DNA of 64,000 nt from Todiramphus chloris collaris (GCA_025345505.1 JANVCC010000071.1:5102451-5166450); one strand, 5' to 3'. Shown: positions 12,746 through 28,977, numbered from the stretch's first letter. A program made the numbers and translations. The notes: generated by a model from the letters alone, not told the origin.

Positions 12746-14157
12746 CCATTGGCACAGCCATCCCGTGCTGCCCTTGTGAGCAGCAGGAAGAAGCAGCCCC
12801 ACCGGACAGCTTTGCTCGCTCAGGGTGGGCATGTGAAACCAGGGCAGCTGAGCTGCGCTCTGAAGGTGCCCATTTTCCTTTTGACTGGAGCAGGAGTCAG
12901 AAAGGACCTGGATATTTGACTTCAGATGCTAAATGGAGAGGTAAAAAGAATCCCCCTGGGCTGTGGGGGCTGTCTCGCTGTCTCACATTGCCAGTTTTTG
13001 ATTCCTTTTGTAAAGGTTTGAAATGCAGGGCAGGTTCCTCGGGCTGGGAAGGCACGTTTCTGGTGAATCCAACTGTGTTGTCAGCATGGACGTTGGCAGA
13101 AGAGAGCCCATGGGCTCTGGGCAGCTAACACCTGAATCTGCTGAGAGGAAAGGAGCTGAGAGGAAAGGAGCTGGGGGTTCTGTACAAAATATGCCGCTGC
13201 TCCTAATGAACATTGTTGCCCGTCCTTCCCCCTTCCTGCTCCAGCCTCTGCTTCCCTGGATCACTTTCATGTTGCATTTTTCCAGGAATGGCACTGCCCA
13301 GCAGTTTGTCCTGCAGGGCGCTGTGCTTGTGACTGCAGCTCTGACTCGCTGACCCAAGGGAAGGGTGCCAGGAGGAAGACTGATAAGTGGTTAAAGCCTC
13401 AGCCTATTCAGAGAGAAAAATATTTCCCATCGGGTTGTTTGCCCAGTGACATCAGAAGTGCTATAAAATCTTGATGTTTTAGCTCACTGGAGGCTGTTTT
13501 GGAGGGACCCGGGCAGGCTGGCGATTCAGCTGTGCCACACTGAACCCAGCCACGCAGCGCAGACTTCTGCTTTGCTGCACCAGAGGAGGGAAGAAGAGAG
13601 TTTTGAGGATCAGTGTGTTACGAACTGAGGCACTGGCTGGGGGGTGGATACCACCACTCAGGTAGGTAAGGGAAGAGACCAGTTCCAGCAGAAGCAAGTG
13701 GGAGTCTTTTCGCTGGCCATACAGAAGGACAGGGCACGGCCATTTGTTAAGTCTATGCGAGTCTTTCCCTGAGTGTGACACCAAGTCCCTTGGGCCGTGG
13801 TCACTTTTGTAACAACGACCGGATGTGGCAAAACCTGAAGGTAGAAAACATCTCTGTTTGTGGCGGGGAGTCCTCTGCAGAGCCCGGGAGAGCTGGTGCT
13901 GAGTCCCAGGAGTGTGGTGCATGGGCTGTAAGGATGCGCCCTTGTGTTTATTCTCGAGCTTGGACAGACCTGGTAGCTGAGGATCTGCCCTTACAAATCC
14001 AGAGGGTGATGCAAGGAGAGCTCCTGGAGAGGCACATCCTGCGAACAGACCGGCTCCGAAGGCTCAGGGAAGTGATTTGTTGATGGAACAATACTGTTGC
14101 TGCCTGAAACAGCGTTTTCTTCTGTTTCGTTGTTTTGCTCAGAATATTGGAACGGTC
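12746..14157. other. Non-coding stretch, no gene seen
   Basis: A frame ending at 14083 contains a charged helix-like stretch ('LLERHILRTDRLRRLREV') but has no recognised family, start context or splice signals. Nothing else coding-like is visible. Confidence 0.45.
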
Positions 14158-14300
14158 GAACAGAATCACAGAATCACAGAATCACAGAATCAATCACAGA
14201 ATCACAGAATCCCAGAATCCCTCCGGTTGGAAAAGCCCCTTGGGCTCATTGTGTCCAACCATTAGCCCGACTCTACAAGTTCACCCCTAGACCATAAACG
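14158..14300 (-). mobile_element. CR1 LINE 3' terminus, antisense
   Basis: Only the last ~140 bases of a CR1 copy remain. The terminal 8-9 base unit (aatcacag on the plus strand) is expanded to about seven copies. The body matches 12240-12330 closely. Confidence 0.85.
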
Positions 14301-15162
14301 TTAGTGCAAAACTGGTCTCTGTTTTTCTGGCCGAGAGGATGAGCTGTGGAGGCGATGGTTCCCTCCCCACTAGTTGTGGGTGCTGGAGGATATAGATAAG
14401 CCGCTGCCATTGGACAGTGGTGCTCACTTAAAGGTCCCTCTGCAGTTGCCCGTTCCAGCCTGTGATGCCCCTGGGTTCTCCATAGAGCAGCACGGCCCAG
14501 CCGTGCTCTCCCATCACCCTCCCCTAAGTCTCTCAGAAATCAGTGCTGAGATGGGATTAGACTTTGGGATCTCCCACCAGATCCTTCCCCAAGTCTCAGC
14601 CTCCTCAGGGAGCTGCTGCTCTCCGCTCGGGTGGCTGCTCCGGTTGCGGCCATCGGGGCGGTAACGGCGACTCTCCCGGTTCCAGAGCGATCAAGAACCT
14701 CCCGTGAGTGCTGCCCGGTGCTGTAGGATACAGGAGCTGGTGATCCCTGCCTGGTTTCTAGCAAGGGTGTGTACTTGTGCCCCCGAAGGGTAAAAGTTGC
14801 TTTACGTGTTGTCAAATACTGAGTCACGGCTGATTAATGTTTGACGGTGCAGGCGGCGGCAGGCACTAGGACCTCTGGGCTGCTGCATCTGCAGCCCTTA
14901 CCAGAAGGGAAATCAGGAAATAACGCAGTTGCTCTTTCTGGGAGCATGCCCTTGAAAATAAAAGCTTTGCTGCTCCGCATGAAAGAGAATTTACTCTCCA
15001 GGAATTCAGGAATCCGCGTCCAGGGCTAACGGAGAGCTCCCCGGAGACATCCTTGCCCACAGGGCCCCAGGTGGACGGTGCCGGGAGGTAAGTGAGGGTC
15101 TGTTGGAGCTGCTGGGAGCAGGTGACCCTGTTGTCACGTCTGCTCTGGCAGCGGAGACAGAG

Positions 15163-15212
15163 GGATGGATGGATGGATGGATGGATGGATGGATGGATGG
15201 ATGGATGGATGG
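15163..15212. repeat. (GGAT)n microsatellite
   Basis: About twelve uninterrupted GGAT units. Plus-strand frames read a Met-Asp-Gly-Trp repeat and minus-strand frames a Ser-Ile-His-Pro repeat. Confidence 0.95.
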
Positions 15213-15382
15213 TGGTGACAGCATTGTGGTCTGGGGAGAAAACGGCCGAGTGGCACCTGCTCTTCAGCAGGAGAGCTGGACGTGCTGCTTGTCCAAGTGC
15301 GGCTGGGTGTTTGTAAAAACATTTCCCAGTTTGTGTTCCCAAGGTGTGTGCGTAACAAATCCAGCTCGGATCCCAGTGCAGA

Positions 15383-15505
15383 GGTGTCATCTGCCAGGGC
15401 GTGTGTCCCCTGTCATCTGCCAGGGCGTGTGTCCCCGCTTCTGCCAATGAGTGTGTCCCCTGTCATCTGCCAGGGCGCGTGTCCCCGCTTCTGCCACTGC
15501 GCTCT
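15383..15505. repeat. Short tandem array, ~27 bp unit
   Basis: The segment 'tcatctgccagggcgtgtgt' recurs three times, separated by variable 'cccgcttctgccaatgag'-type spacers, giving a compound unit of about 27 or 54 bases. Confidence 0.75.
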
Positions 15506-17270
15506 TGGGTCCAGGCAGCTCCTCGCTGAGGTAGACGTGCGCTGGAGCTCTCCAGTTCAGGGTTGGGATGACTCCACCAAACCCCGCTGCTTTTCTCATC
15601 CTCATGGCAAACACTCAGGTTGACCAATTCAGAAAAGAAGAGCAGAACAGCTTCAGCACAAAGAAGGGGGTGAGCGTCTCCCAGGCTTTCTGCCCACGCA
15701 TCCTGCTTGTGGGAACGTTCATTCCAGTGTTGGGAGCTGCACGGACCAAACATCTCCAAGAACAACTAGTTGCTTTAGGATGAGGCATGTGAGTGTCCCC
15801 ATGAGGAAGGTGATTCACTGCCATTGCCCGCTGGTGGCTGGTGGCTGGGTGGAGGCACTGGCCGGTTGCCAGCAGCAGGTATCCCAGTGGGGTGTGTGAT
15901 TGGCACTCTGAGCCCTAGTGATGACTGGGCAGAAGAGAAGCTGAGTCCTTGGGCACTCAGGGTGGAGGATCTCTCCCTTCCAAGCACCACACACCGTCTG
16001 CACACAGGCAGGTCTGAGCAAACAGTTGCTGCTTTTCACCAGAAATTACTGTTCCGGAGCAGCAGAAAATGGAGAACCAGCTGTCAGAGCTGCTGTCACC
16101 CTTCCTGGCTCAGCCACCATGTCCCTCATCGTGCCAGGTTGTACCACGGCCAGGGTATGGAGCAGACCCTGGCCTTAAGCTCTGTCCCTGTGAACTCCTC
16201 AGCCATCCGGGAAGAGAGCTGAGCTGCATCCAGTCACATCAGGCTGTGCCTGCTGGGGAACTGGCACGGGGTGGCTCCCTTCACGTCTCTAAGTCCACCA
16301 AGATAATACGAGTGGCACAAATGGGCTGCAGGATGAGAAGATGTCTGAGCTAGCTCATGATGGAGCAGGTAGAACTGCTGCCTGTTAATATTAACCCCGC
16401 AATGGACACAACTGTCCCTTTGCTGTTGCTGGTCTGGATAGGGACAGGCACGGGAAGTCCTCGGATCCTCACCGTCATGGAGACAGGCTGGGGCTCACCA
16501 CGGTGATGCAGAGGAGTGACCATGACTCATCCTCTAAAAGAGGAATAGAGCAAAGACCGTCAGCCCTGCTCCAAGGAGCTGAGTGAGCACCCACACCTCT
16601 CCCAGCCCAACAGAACCAGGGAGACATGGTCCTGCTCTGCCGAGAAGTTTCCAAGAGGCCAGCAGTGAGGTTTCCTGACAGCAGCACAGTCAGCACTGGG
16701 TCCCAGCCCCGTGTCACCCTGACCAGGCTCTTGTGTTCACTAAGCACCAAGAAACCCAGTGCATGAATGAAATCACCTCTTCCCCTCTTGAGATGTTTCT
16801 CATCTTTGGAAGCCAATAATTCTCTGGCTGTTTCAAGGTCTTGGAAACACAGAGGAGCAGCGAGCTGCTGGATGGCTTCACACTGTCTAGTTCTCTGGTA
16901 TGAAGCAGCAAGGTGGACATGAAGCAGCTTTGCTGATGTGGGACGTGGATCTCATCAGATGGCATCTGGCAAAGCTCAGGAGTGTGAGTTCTGAGCGCTG
17001 ACAAATCCCACCTTCCTTTAGAACAGGAAAGAAAGCAAACACCGGGCAGCAGCAGAGAGAAACTTCAACTGCAAAATGGATCCAGAGGAACGATGCTGAA
17101 ATCAGAACAAAACTTAGAGAAGCCTTGACTTGACTTTTAAGAGTGTGGTGGGTTTGGAGATGATGCCATGTCATGGAGAAGTGCCACCAAGGACACAGGC
17201 TTGGTGCCAGTGCCCCAGTTGGTGGTTGTTTCTGCTCCAGCCCCTGTGCATCAGGAGAGGGTTTGCCCAC

Positions 17271-19432
17271 TGAGTCCCACCATCCACAGTTTCAGTGGTT
17301 CAAGAAACTAGTGGATGGAACCCTCTGGGAAACTGCCCTCAGGGATAAAGGAGCTGAACTGAGCTGGCAGCTCTTGAAGGACATTTTTCCTAGAACGCAA
17401 GAGCTCTCAATTCCAGTATGATCAAAAAATCAGGCGAGGGAGGCAGGAAACCAGCATGGCTCAGTAAGGATCTCCTGGTCAAACCAAAGCGTAAGAGGGA
17501 CAAGCACAGGCAGTGGAACCAGAGACGCGTGTCCTAGGAAGGATGTGGGGATGCTGCCTGGGTGTGTAGGGGTGGGATCAGGAAAGCTGAGGCACAGCTG
17601 GAGTAGAATTTGGCAAGGGATGCAAAGAACAATGAGAGGGGCTTCCACAGGTACGTTGGCCAGAAAAGGAAGATTAAACAAAATGTGTCTCCTCCTTAAA
17701 TAAGATGTGGGAGCTGGTGAGAACCAACACAGAGGAGGGTGAAGTACTCAACCTTTTTTTTTTCCCCCCAGTTTTCAATGATAGTCTCTCTTCCCACGTC
17801 TCTCAAGCCCCTGAACGCAGGGACAGAGGGATCAAAGCTCCTCCCATTGTAGGAGAAGATCAGGTTCAAGACCACCTGAGGAACCTGAACACACTTAAGT
17901 TTACAGAATCCAACAAGATGCAGCCCAGGGTCCTGAGGGAATTGGCTGATGGAGTTTCCAAGCCACTCTCCACCATATTTGAAAAGTTGTGGCAGTCAGA
18001 CAAAGTTCTCAGGGACTCGGAAAAAAAAGAAACATCACACCCAATTTTAAAAAGGGTGAAAAAGAGGACCCTGGGTAGTACTGGCCACTCAGTCTCACCT
18101 CACTGGCTGGTGAGAATATGGAGCAGATCCTTCTGGAAGATATGTTGAAGTCCATAGAAGACAAGGGGGTGATTAGAGACAGCCAGCACAGCTCCACCAG
18201 GAGCAAACCGTGCCTTCTACGATGGAGTGCCTGCAACAGTGGACCAGTGAAGAGCCACAGATGTCATCTATGTGGACTTCTGGAAGGCCTTTGATAAAGT
18301 CCCCCATAACAATCTTAGATCTAATTTGGAGAGATACGGGTTTGAGGATGGGACAGTTAGATGATAAAGAACTGGATGGACGGATGGATGGATGGATGTG
18401 GCCATAGCTCCATGTCCAAGTGGAAAGCTGTAACAAGAAGTGGTGTCCTTCAAGGGTCCATACTGTGACCAGTACTATTTAATATCTTCAGCAGTGATGT
18501 GTAGAGTGAAACTGAGTGCACTTGCAACAAGTCTGCAGATGACACCAAGCTGAGTGGTGCAGTCAACATGCATCAGGGAAGGGATGCCACCCAGAGGGCC
18601 CTTGATGAGCTGGAGAAGTGGGCCCATGTAAGCCTCATGAGGTTCAGCAAGGCAGCAGGGTCCTGCCCCTGGTTCAGGACAACCCCCGGTATCAGCCCAG
18701 GCTGGGGGTGAAGGGTCAAGAGCAGCCCCGTGGAGAAGGAGCTGGGGGTGCTGGGGGGGAGGAGCTGGAGCTGAGCCGGCCCCATGCGCTGGCACCCAGA
18801 GCCACTGGCACCCTGGGCTGCACCCCAGCTCCGTGGGCAGCAGGGGAGGGGGGGACCCTGCCCCTCTGCTCCCAGGGCTCTGGGCAGAGAGAGAGAGAGA
18901 GACCCCCCTGCAGTGCTGGGGCAGCTCGGGAGTGCTCAGCACAGCAGAGACAGGGACCTGGTGGAGCGGGGCCAGAGGAGCCCCAGCAATGCTGGGAGGG
19001 CTGGAGCCCCTCTGCTGGGAGCCAGGCTGGGAGAGCTGGGGGGGTTCAGCCTGCAGAGGAGAAGGCTCCCCAAGGGGAGACCTTCTGGGGGCCTTGCAGG
19101 GCTTCAAGGGGGTCTATCAGAAAAATAGAGAAAGACTTTTACCAAGACTTATAGTGACAGGATGAGGGCAGTAGTTTCAAACTCGAGCGTTGATTTACCT
19201 TGGACACGAGGAAGAAGTATTTTACACTGAGGGTGGGGAGACCCTGGCCCAGGTTGCCCAGGGAAGCTGTGGATGCCTCATCCCTGGAAGTGTTCAAGGC
19301 CAGGCTGGATGGGGTCTTATGCAAGTGGCTGCAGTGCGAGGTGTCCCTGCCCATGGCAGGGGGGTTGGAACTGAATGAGCTTTAAGTTCCCTTCCAACCA
19401 AGACCATTCTATGGTTCTATGATCCTCCCATG
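17271..19432 (+). mobile_element. CR1 LINE, ~2.1 kb copy with decayed ORF2
   Basis: This is the longest CR1 in the window. It starts within ORF2 after the endonuclease region, covers reverse transcriptase remnants ('MQPRVLRELADGVSKPLSTI' near 17920-17980), and runs through the C-terminal region to a complete 3' UTR ending 'ttctatggttctatgatcc'. Reading frames are broken by shifts and stops, so it is a pseudogene-like relic. A GGATGGATGGATGG expansion lies at about 18378-18395, and a (GA)n run lies near 18887-18901. Confidence 0.9.
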
Positions 19433-20105
19433 GAGATGACACTGGGGATGAAAGGCTCCAGGGGAAGACCCACAATTATTGACTGGAAGGTGGTCACATG
19501 CACCTCAGCATGACAAGTTGGTGGCAGGGGGAGCACAGGGACCTTTCATGATCATGTCCCAGGCAGCAGATGTGATGATTCCACCACAGCTCAGCCTTGC
19601 CCAGCAGCATCCTGCCTGTGGTGGGCAGCCCTGTGTCAGCCCTGCCGTGCCCCACGTCAGCAGGGCCCCGTGGCTGGTGCTTCTCGTGGCCCCGATGACT
19701 CGGAGCTGCTGAAATAGGAGGTGGAAAAGCAAGTTCCTGGTAAAACCACATTCCCCCACTGTGGCCGTGACAGTGGGACCTTGTTGTGTCACCGGTGCCA
19801 GGGAGCAGAGGAGAACATCTCTGGGCTCTGAGGCAGGGAGAAGGGGCAGGGGCCAGGACAGCTGGGTCCTGCTCCCACCCGGGTTCGGGACAGGAGTGTC
19901 CCTGGGGCACAGATGGCATGGGCAGGGTTTGCAGCCTGCTCTAAACCTTTTTCTCTGTCCTGGGGTGCAGGGCTGCCCTCTGTGATGGACAGGCTTGCGA
20001 GGAGCTGTGTTGGCCAGAAGAGCCTCGTAGGGACAGCAGCGGTGGCCTGGGACAGGCCAGCTCAGCCCCAGCCCTCCACAGCCCCCCTTGGTTTCTTCTC
20101 TGCAG
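19433..20105. other. MATK upstream region
   Basis: GC-rich non-coding DNA just upstream of MATK. An acceptor-like 'ttcttctctgcag' ends at 20105, so the short exon carrying the MATK start probably begins at 20106. That would place the true promoter and first untranslated exon further upstream, perhaps here. No TATA box stands out. Confidence 0.4.
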
Positions 20106-20152
20106 GTGGTAGCAGGAGAGGACAGGGAGTCCCTGATGCGCTGACGGCGACC

Positions 20153-24185
<4,033 letters not shown>

Positions 24186-24670
24186 CCTCCGTTCCGCTCC
24201 CAGGACCCATGGCCATGAGTCCCCTGGACCCACCTGGGAGTGGCATGGCGAGGGGTGGCCGGGCAGGGGGCTGGCCCAAGGTGCTGCTCTCTCCTGTTGG
24301 AGATGGGACAGTGGCTGGGGGGAATCTCTCCTCTCTCTGGGGTGCCTGAAGAGGAGGTACCAGCCTCCCTCCCTCCCTCCTGGCACGGATCCTTCTTCCC
24401 ACCACACAGCCCCAGGCAGGTTCCCATGGTGGGGGTCCTGCTGGGGTGGGGAGAGCAGCCCTCAGGAGGTGCCATCCCCATGATGGGTGCCACTCATGGG
24501 GTCCCTTCGAGCTGCCCCTCCCGGTGACAGGGGACAGGACAGGACAGGACAGGACACCTCTGCTCGCTGGAGGATGAAACGCCCGCAAGATGCAGCCCTG
24601 CTCCAGCCACCCAGCCCCGCACGGGGCCGCTGGGCGCAGCCGTCTGAACCACACGGATTTGGGCTTTTTG

Positions 24671-24676
24671 ATTAAA
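24671..24676 (+). terminator. Probable MATK polyadenylation signal (ATTAAA)
   Basis: ATTAAA lies 486 bases downstream of the MATK stop codon and is the only good poly(A) signal before the next gene. Confidence 0.6.
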
Positions 24677-24847
24677 CCAAAGAAATTAGTTCAACAGCAT
24701 CTGTAAGTCTTCGGGCTCAAATTAGGCCTCTCCCTCACACAGGGCCCAGCAAAGCCCAGAGGAAGGCTTAGGTGGTGCCCAAGAACTCCTGCCCTCGGAG
24801 CCCCCTACGCGCAGCGCGGCCCCTCGCCCCCCGGGCTCCGCGCAGCC

Positions 24848-24890
24848 GGGGGATTATCATTTTAATCAGAGTCTGTATGGGAATTGCTGG
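24848..24890 (+). promoter_or_regulatory. Candidate photoreceptor-type element upstream of complexin gene
   Basis: Two K50-homeodomain sites, GGATTA and TAATCA, lie 12 bases apart (start to start) within a 40-base AT-rich island, about 700 bases before the complexin start codon. Complexins 3 and 4 are retinal ribbon-synapse proteins, so CRX/OTX control would fit. This is inferred from motifs only. Confidence 0.4.
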
Positions 24891-25551
24891 CCTCCTGATC
24901 GCGGGAGCCGGGCGCGTCCTCCGGCAGCGGGAAGCCCTTGGCCCCGCCGGCTCCCAGGCAATCTCGCCGTCTCGGTGGAGCTGGGATTAAGGGGGGCACG
25001 GGGCCGCGCGTGCGGGTGTGCTTGTGCGTGCGCGCCCGCCCGCCGCCTCATCTCCCCGCCAGCCCTCTGACCCTCCACTGGCTTTTTTCGGCTAATCCTC
25101 TCGTGTCTCCCCTGCGCCGACTTCTTGCACCTCCAAGCAGGCTGTGCCAGTGTGGGTGGCTCTGGGTGCCCACCGTGCAGAGCTCCCCCCAGCAGGATCC
25201 GGCCTGGCGGGTGCTGCCGTCCATTGGGGCCCATGCAACGGGGGGTCTTTCAGCCCGAGCCGGGGTGTGCTGGGGCTCGGTGGCTCCTGCCACCTTCCCA
25301 TTGCCATGATGGGGCAGCACCCCGCTGTCCCCCGGCACTGCCGTCCCCTCCAGGCACCCTTGGGTGCAGTGAGCAGCATGGGAAGGTCTTTCCAACCTGG
25401 TGGCTTCCCCACCTAATGCCTTAATCCGCCCCTGATCCGCGGCGCCCCTGGGGCAGCCGGTCCCACTGACCTTGCAGGTGCTGGCCCCAGGCAGGGATCT
25501 GGTGGCGCCGGGCACAGTGGGGCAGGGGTTACCACAGCCACCCACCCACCC

Positions 25552-26996
25552 ATGGCCTCCTTCTTCATGGCTGCCCTGAAGAACTTTCATCGGCACGAGG
25601 AGGAGCCGCCCAAGGGACCCCCCAAGGATGGCAAGGCGGCCACGCTGCCCAACGGCATGGCCCGTGAGGAGTTTGAGGAGTACCAGCGGCAGCTGCTGGA
25701 GGAGAAGTAAGGCTTTGCCAGGACTGGGGGGTCATTGGAGTCCCCCACGCACTGTGACAGGGGTCCCAACTGCTGTGGGCTGTCCCCAGGGTGGGACAGG
25801 GAGGCAGCCAGGGCAAGGGACAGGGCAGAGTGGGTGCCCTCCGGTGCCCACCCCTTCATCAGGGTGTTGGCAGGGGGCTGGGACAGCAGCTTTGTGCAGC
25901 ATAGATGGCAAAGGGCACCCCTGGCTGTCAGTGCCCCAGAGTGGTGGGTGTCTGGTGCCAGACCAGTGCCCATGGGGCCAAGGGACAATACGGCCAGCGT
26001 GGGATTGCATTAAGGTCCCATCTCCCCGGGTCTGGGTGCTGTGGGGAGCCAGTGGCCCAACATCTGGGACCTGAGAGGCCACAGGAGGAGCAAGTCCCTC
26101 CAATGGGCATCTTTGCTGAGTATCCCTGCTGGGTGCTGGGGCAGGAGGGGCAGGATGTAGCCCTTGCCCCCAGATCCCCATTGCAACACTCGTGTGGACC
26201 TTTGCACCCCCTTCTCCTCGCCCCCAGTCTGGAGCTGGCACGGCCGTGCTGCTGCCGGAGCAGCAGGGCAATGCCGGGGGGGGCTCTGGTGGGGGGTTTG
26301 GTGAGGTGGGCAGTGACAGTGTGGCACCTGCTGCTGCAGGATTGAGCGGGACAAGGCCTTTGCACAGAAGAAGGCGGAACGGGCCACTGTGCGGATGCAC
26401 CTACGCGATAAGTACCACCTGGCCCAGGTAAGGACCAGCCCGCGGGCTATGGCACCTCGGGGGTCTTCCCCCAGACCCTCCATCCCTCAGGACAGCCCCA
26501 AGCCGGGCAGCTGCCAGGCCTCCCCCCAGGGTGGGAGGTGGTTCCTGAAGAGGGCAGCAAACGGCTGCTGTCTCCATCCACACCGTCCGCCTGCCCACGC
26601 GTCTGTCCAACCATCTGAATCTGGAACTGGACAGACCCAGCGTCCCCCCAGCGTCCCCCACGGCCCCGCAGCGTCTGGCTGGCCCCGAGGGACCCGCTCT
26701 CCCCCGTACCCCCACCCGGTGCTGGAGGGCACCCGGGTCTGCCCACAACCCTGACACCGTCGCCCACCCCTGCGCAGGACGAGCGGGACGATGCTCAGCT
26801 GCACGTGGCCGGCGGGGCGGTGGAGCTGCCGCAGGAGCTGGCAGCCATGGTGTGCGGTGAGGAGGAGGAGGAGGAGGAGGATGGTGCTGGGGCCTTCGCC
26901 TTTCTGACAAAGCTGCGGGAGGTGGACCTGCCAGCACTGCGGGACCGTGCGCTGGGCAGCGTGGATGAGGTGAAGGAGAAGTGCACCCTGATGTAG
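25552..26996 (+). CDS. Complexin-3/4-like protein, CAAX-terminated
   Basis: SNARE-complex regulator of vesicle fusion. The CPLX3/4 subfamily acts at retinal ribbon synapses. Three exons (25552-25706, 26340-26427, 26778-26996) encode 153 residues, close to the ~160 of CPLX3/4. Exon 1 ends with the accessory-helix start 'GMAREEFEEYQRQLLEEK'. Exon 2 supplies the SNARE-binding central helix 'KAERATVRMHLRDKY'. Exon 3 has an acidic run of Glu followed by a C-terminal amphipathic segment. The last four residues, Cys-Thr-Leu-Met, form a CAAX prenylation box, the hallmark of CPLX3/4 and absent from CPLX1/2. It lies between MATK and RAX2, where human has no complexin. CPLX3 and CPLX4 map elsewhere in human, so this looks like a third ohnolog. 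Confidence 0.92.
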
Positions 26997-28977
26997 CGTC
27001 ACTGCCCACCCTGCTAGCGGGTGACAGCAGCAGCAGTGGGGCTCAGTCCCTGCCTACCTTGGGAGTGATGGGATGTGGGTGCTATGGGTGCCATTACCTG
27101 CGGGTGGGCGTCTCAATATATATGCTGGAGGTGGGTTTTCCTTCCCAAAACCATTCGCTGTTGCTTTTCTGGGGGGCACTGGGTGGGTGCTGGGATGCAG
27201 GATAGCTGGGTCCCCTCTAGCCATGCTGGCCAAGCCCCTCCTTGCGATGCCCCTGCTGTGAGCCCCCAGAACGGGGTGGGTCGTGGTCCCCGTTGCTCCA
27301 TCACACCCAGGAACCGCCCGAGGGGCCTCACACTCCGTTTGGCTCAATAAACTCCGCGTTTGCTGTCACCAGTCTGGTCTCCCTGTCCACACAAACCCTG
27401 TCCTGGGGTTTGGGAGGGTTTGGGGGGGAAGGACACGAAGACACCACTGCAGCAGAGCTGCCCCACGTGCCCCGAGCAGGCAACCAGCGCCTTAGGCGGG
27501 CACGGGAGGCTGCAGGACCCGGCGGCCCCCCGCGGGGCATCCCTCGGGGGCGGCACCGTTGGGGTGGGGGGGGTGTGGCTGCATTTAACCCACCCTCGGG
27601 CAGGCAGCGAGGGCATCCCTTCGGCCGCGGCCGGGGAAGCTCCGTTGCCTCTCGTCCCTCCGGGGAGTCGCCGCCGGGCACCGGGCAGCGGCAGCGGCTT
27701 AAACGCCGCCGCACCGGAAGGCCGGGGGCTGCTGAGATCACTAATACCTGCCTATTTTAGTGAGGTCTAATCTGCCTGAGTCGCCTGTCCCCGAGGACTA
27801 AGCTCGCTGAACCCCTGTCAAATGCAGGGCCAGCGCCGGCCCCAGCGGCACCTCCCGCCCGCCCGAGCCGGACCCGCACCCGCACCCGCACCCGCCCGGG
27901 GACTCACGCTGCGCCCGCGGGAGAGAAAGAAAGGACGCGCTGAGCCGCCTCCGTCCTCCCCACGCCGAGGCCATCTGCTCCGGAAAGGCCCTCGGGGCCA
28001 GCCCCGGCCCCGCTGCCCACGGCTGGGCTGGCGATGCGGGGAGGGGGCGGCCGAGCCCGGCGCGGGTGCGCTGGGAGCTGTGCCACCGCTTCCCGCACGA
28101 GAGCTGCCCGCGGGTCCCGGCCAGCCCGGCTGGGGACCCCGGAGCTGCGGCAGCTCCAGCGAGGAGGTCCCCGAGTGCGTGAGGTGCTCAGTTTGCCCAC
28201 CCTGGCACCCACCGCTCCAGGTACCGCTGACCGCGGGAGCGTCCCGCGGAGTGGGGCGTGTGACAGGCACGTCGGGACTGGGCATCTGGGATCCATCTCC
28301 TGGGGGGTGGGCCCGCGGTTCCTGCCACCCCCACTGTCGCCGTCGTCCCTGCTGTAACTTCCAGCCCTGCTCTCCAGCCTTTCTTCAGAACTTGCAAAAT
28401 CTCTGATTTGAGCACAAAAATCCACCCGCGTTGCGTGGGACGGGGCCATCCATGCCCCAGCCAGTCCCTCAGACGGGTCTTTGCTGGGGTGGCAGCAGCC
28501 CTGGCACCTGGCACAGTCCCCTCCCAACCCACATCCCTGCTCTCCCCAGGGCTGGGGCTCAACACGGAGTGCCAGCTGCTGGGTTGGTGGCACTGAGGTC
28601 CCCAGCACACCCTGTCTCGGCAGGCTCCTCCAGCTCTGCTCCAGACTGGGGCCCTATCCTGCCCCAATGGGCAGCCTGGATCCCAGGAGTCCCAGCGGGG
28701 CTGCACAGGGGCTCCCAGAGCTGGCTGGGATTCAGGTCAGGACCCTCCACCAGGTCTCCTTGGCTAATCATTCTGCCCCCCCCCCCCCCGCCCTCCCCAC
28801 GCTGCCACCTGCCTCCCACTCAGCACCCTTTTGGGTCACCCCTGCCACCTCCCCGCCTGCCCAAGGCCTCTTAATGAACTAAAAAAGTGATAAATCCCCA
28901 GCCGAGCTGGTCACGTGAGGCCAGTGGCCCCCGGCCGCCCCCCGCCCCGACCCCCGCCTCCGGCCCCACCGGCCCGG
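26997..28977. other. Complexin 3' UTR and GC-rich intergenic DNA
   Basis: After the complexin poly(A) signal, the DNA is GC- and CpG-rich (about 27480-28230). One AT-rich island at about 27728-27800 contains 'ctaatacctgcc' and 'gtctaatctgcc'. Long open frames on both strands here reflect CpG-rich composition; none has splice logic or a known domain. Confidence 0.5.
27346..27351 (+). terminator. Polyadenylation signal of the complexin gene
   Basis: AATAAA lies 350 bases after the stop codon, followed within 25 bases by a T/G-rich stretch. Confidence 0.75.

Larger units (their letters stand above)
14301..17270. other. Non-coding stretch with two small tandem arrays
   Basis: No gene is recognised on either strand. 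It contains a GGAT tetranucleotide array (15163-15212) and a short array built on 'tcatctgccagggcg' (15383-15505). Frames over both arrays are artefacts. Confidence 0.5.
24186..25551. other. MATK 3' UTR and complexin 5' flank
   Basis: It holds the MATK 3' UTR, with a short GGACA array near 24533-24555, and then the region before the complexin gene. An AT-rich island at 24848-24890 in otherwise GC-rich DNA carries GGATTA (24851-24856) and TAATCA (24863-24868), sites of the kind bound by OTX/CRX homeodomain proteins. Confidence 0.55.

Noticed and set aside
12262-13128. 288-residue plus-strand frame
   Set aside because: Its first half is antisense to a CR1 copy, and the remainder has no domain or conservation signal I can see.
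13775-14083. Frame with charged 'RTDRLRRLREV' end, considered as a gene fragment
   Set aside because: No homology recognised, no splice context, and it lies in AT-rich repeat-flanked DNA.
15383-15505. Spaced short repeats considered as a CRISPR-like array
   Set aside because: Vertebrate DNA, units irregular, and the spacers are themselves repeated. This is a minisatellite.
1-20000. ZFR2 exons expected upstream of MATK from human synteny
   Set aside because: No zinc-finger or DZF-domain exon was recognised. The gene is probably further upstream or absent; a tBLASTn with bird ZFR2 would settle it.
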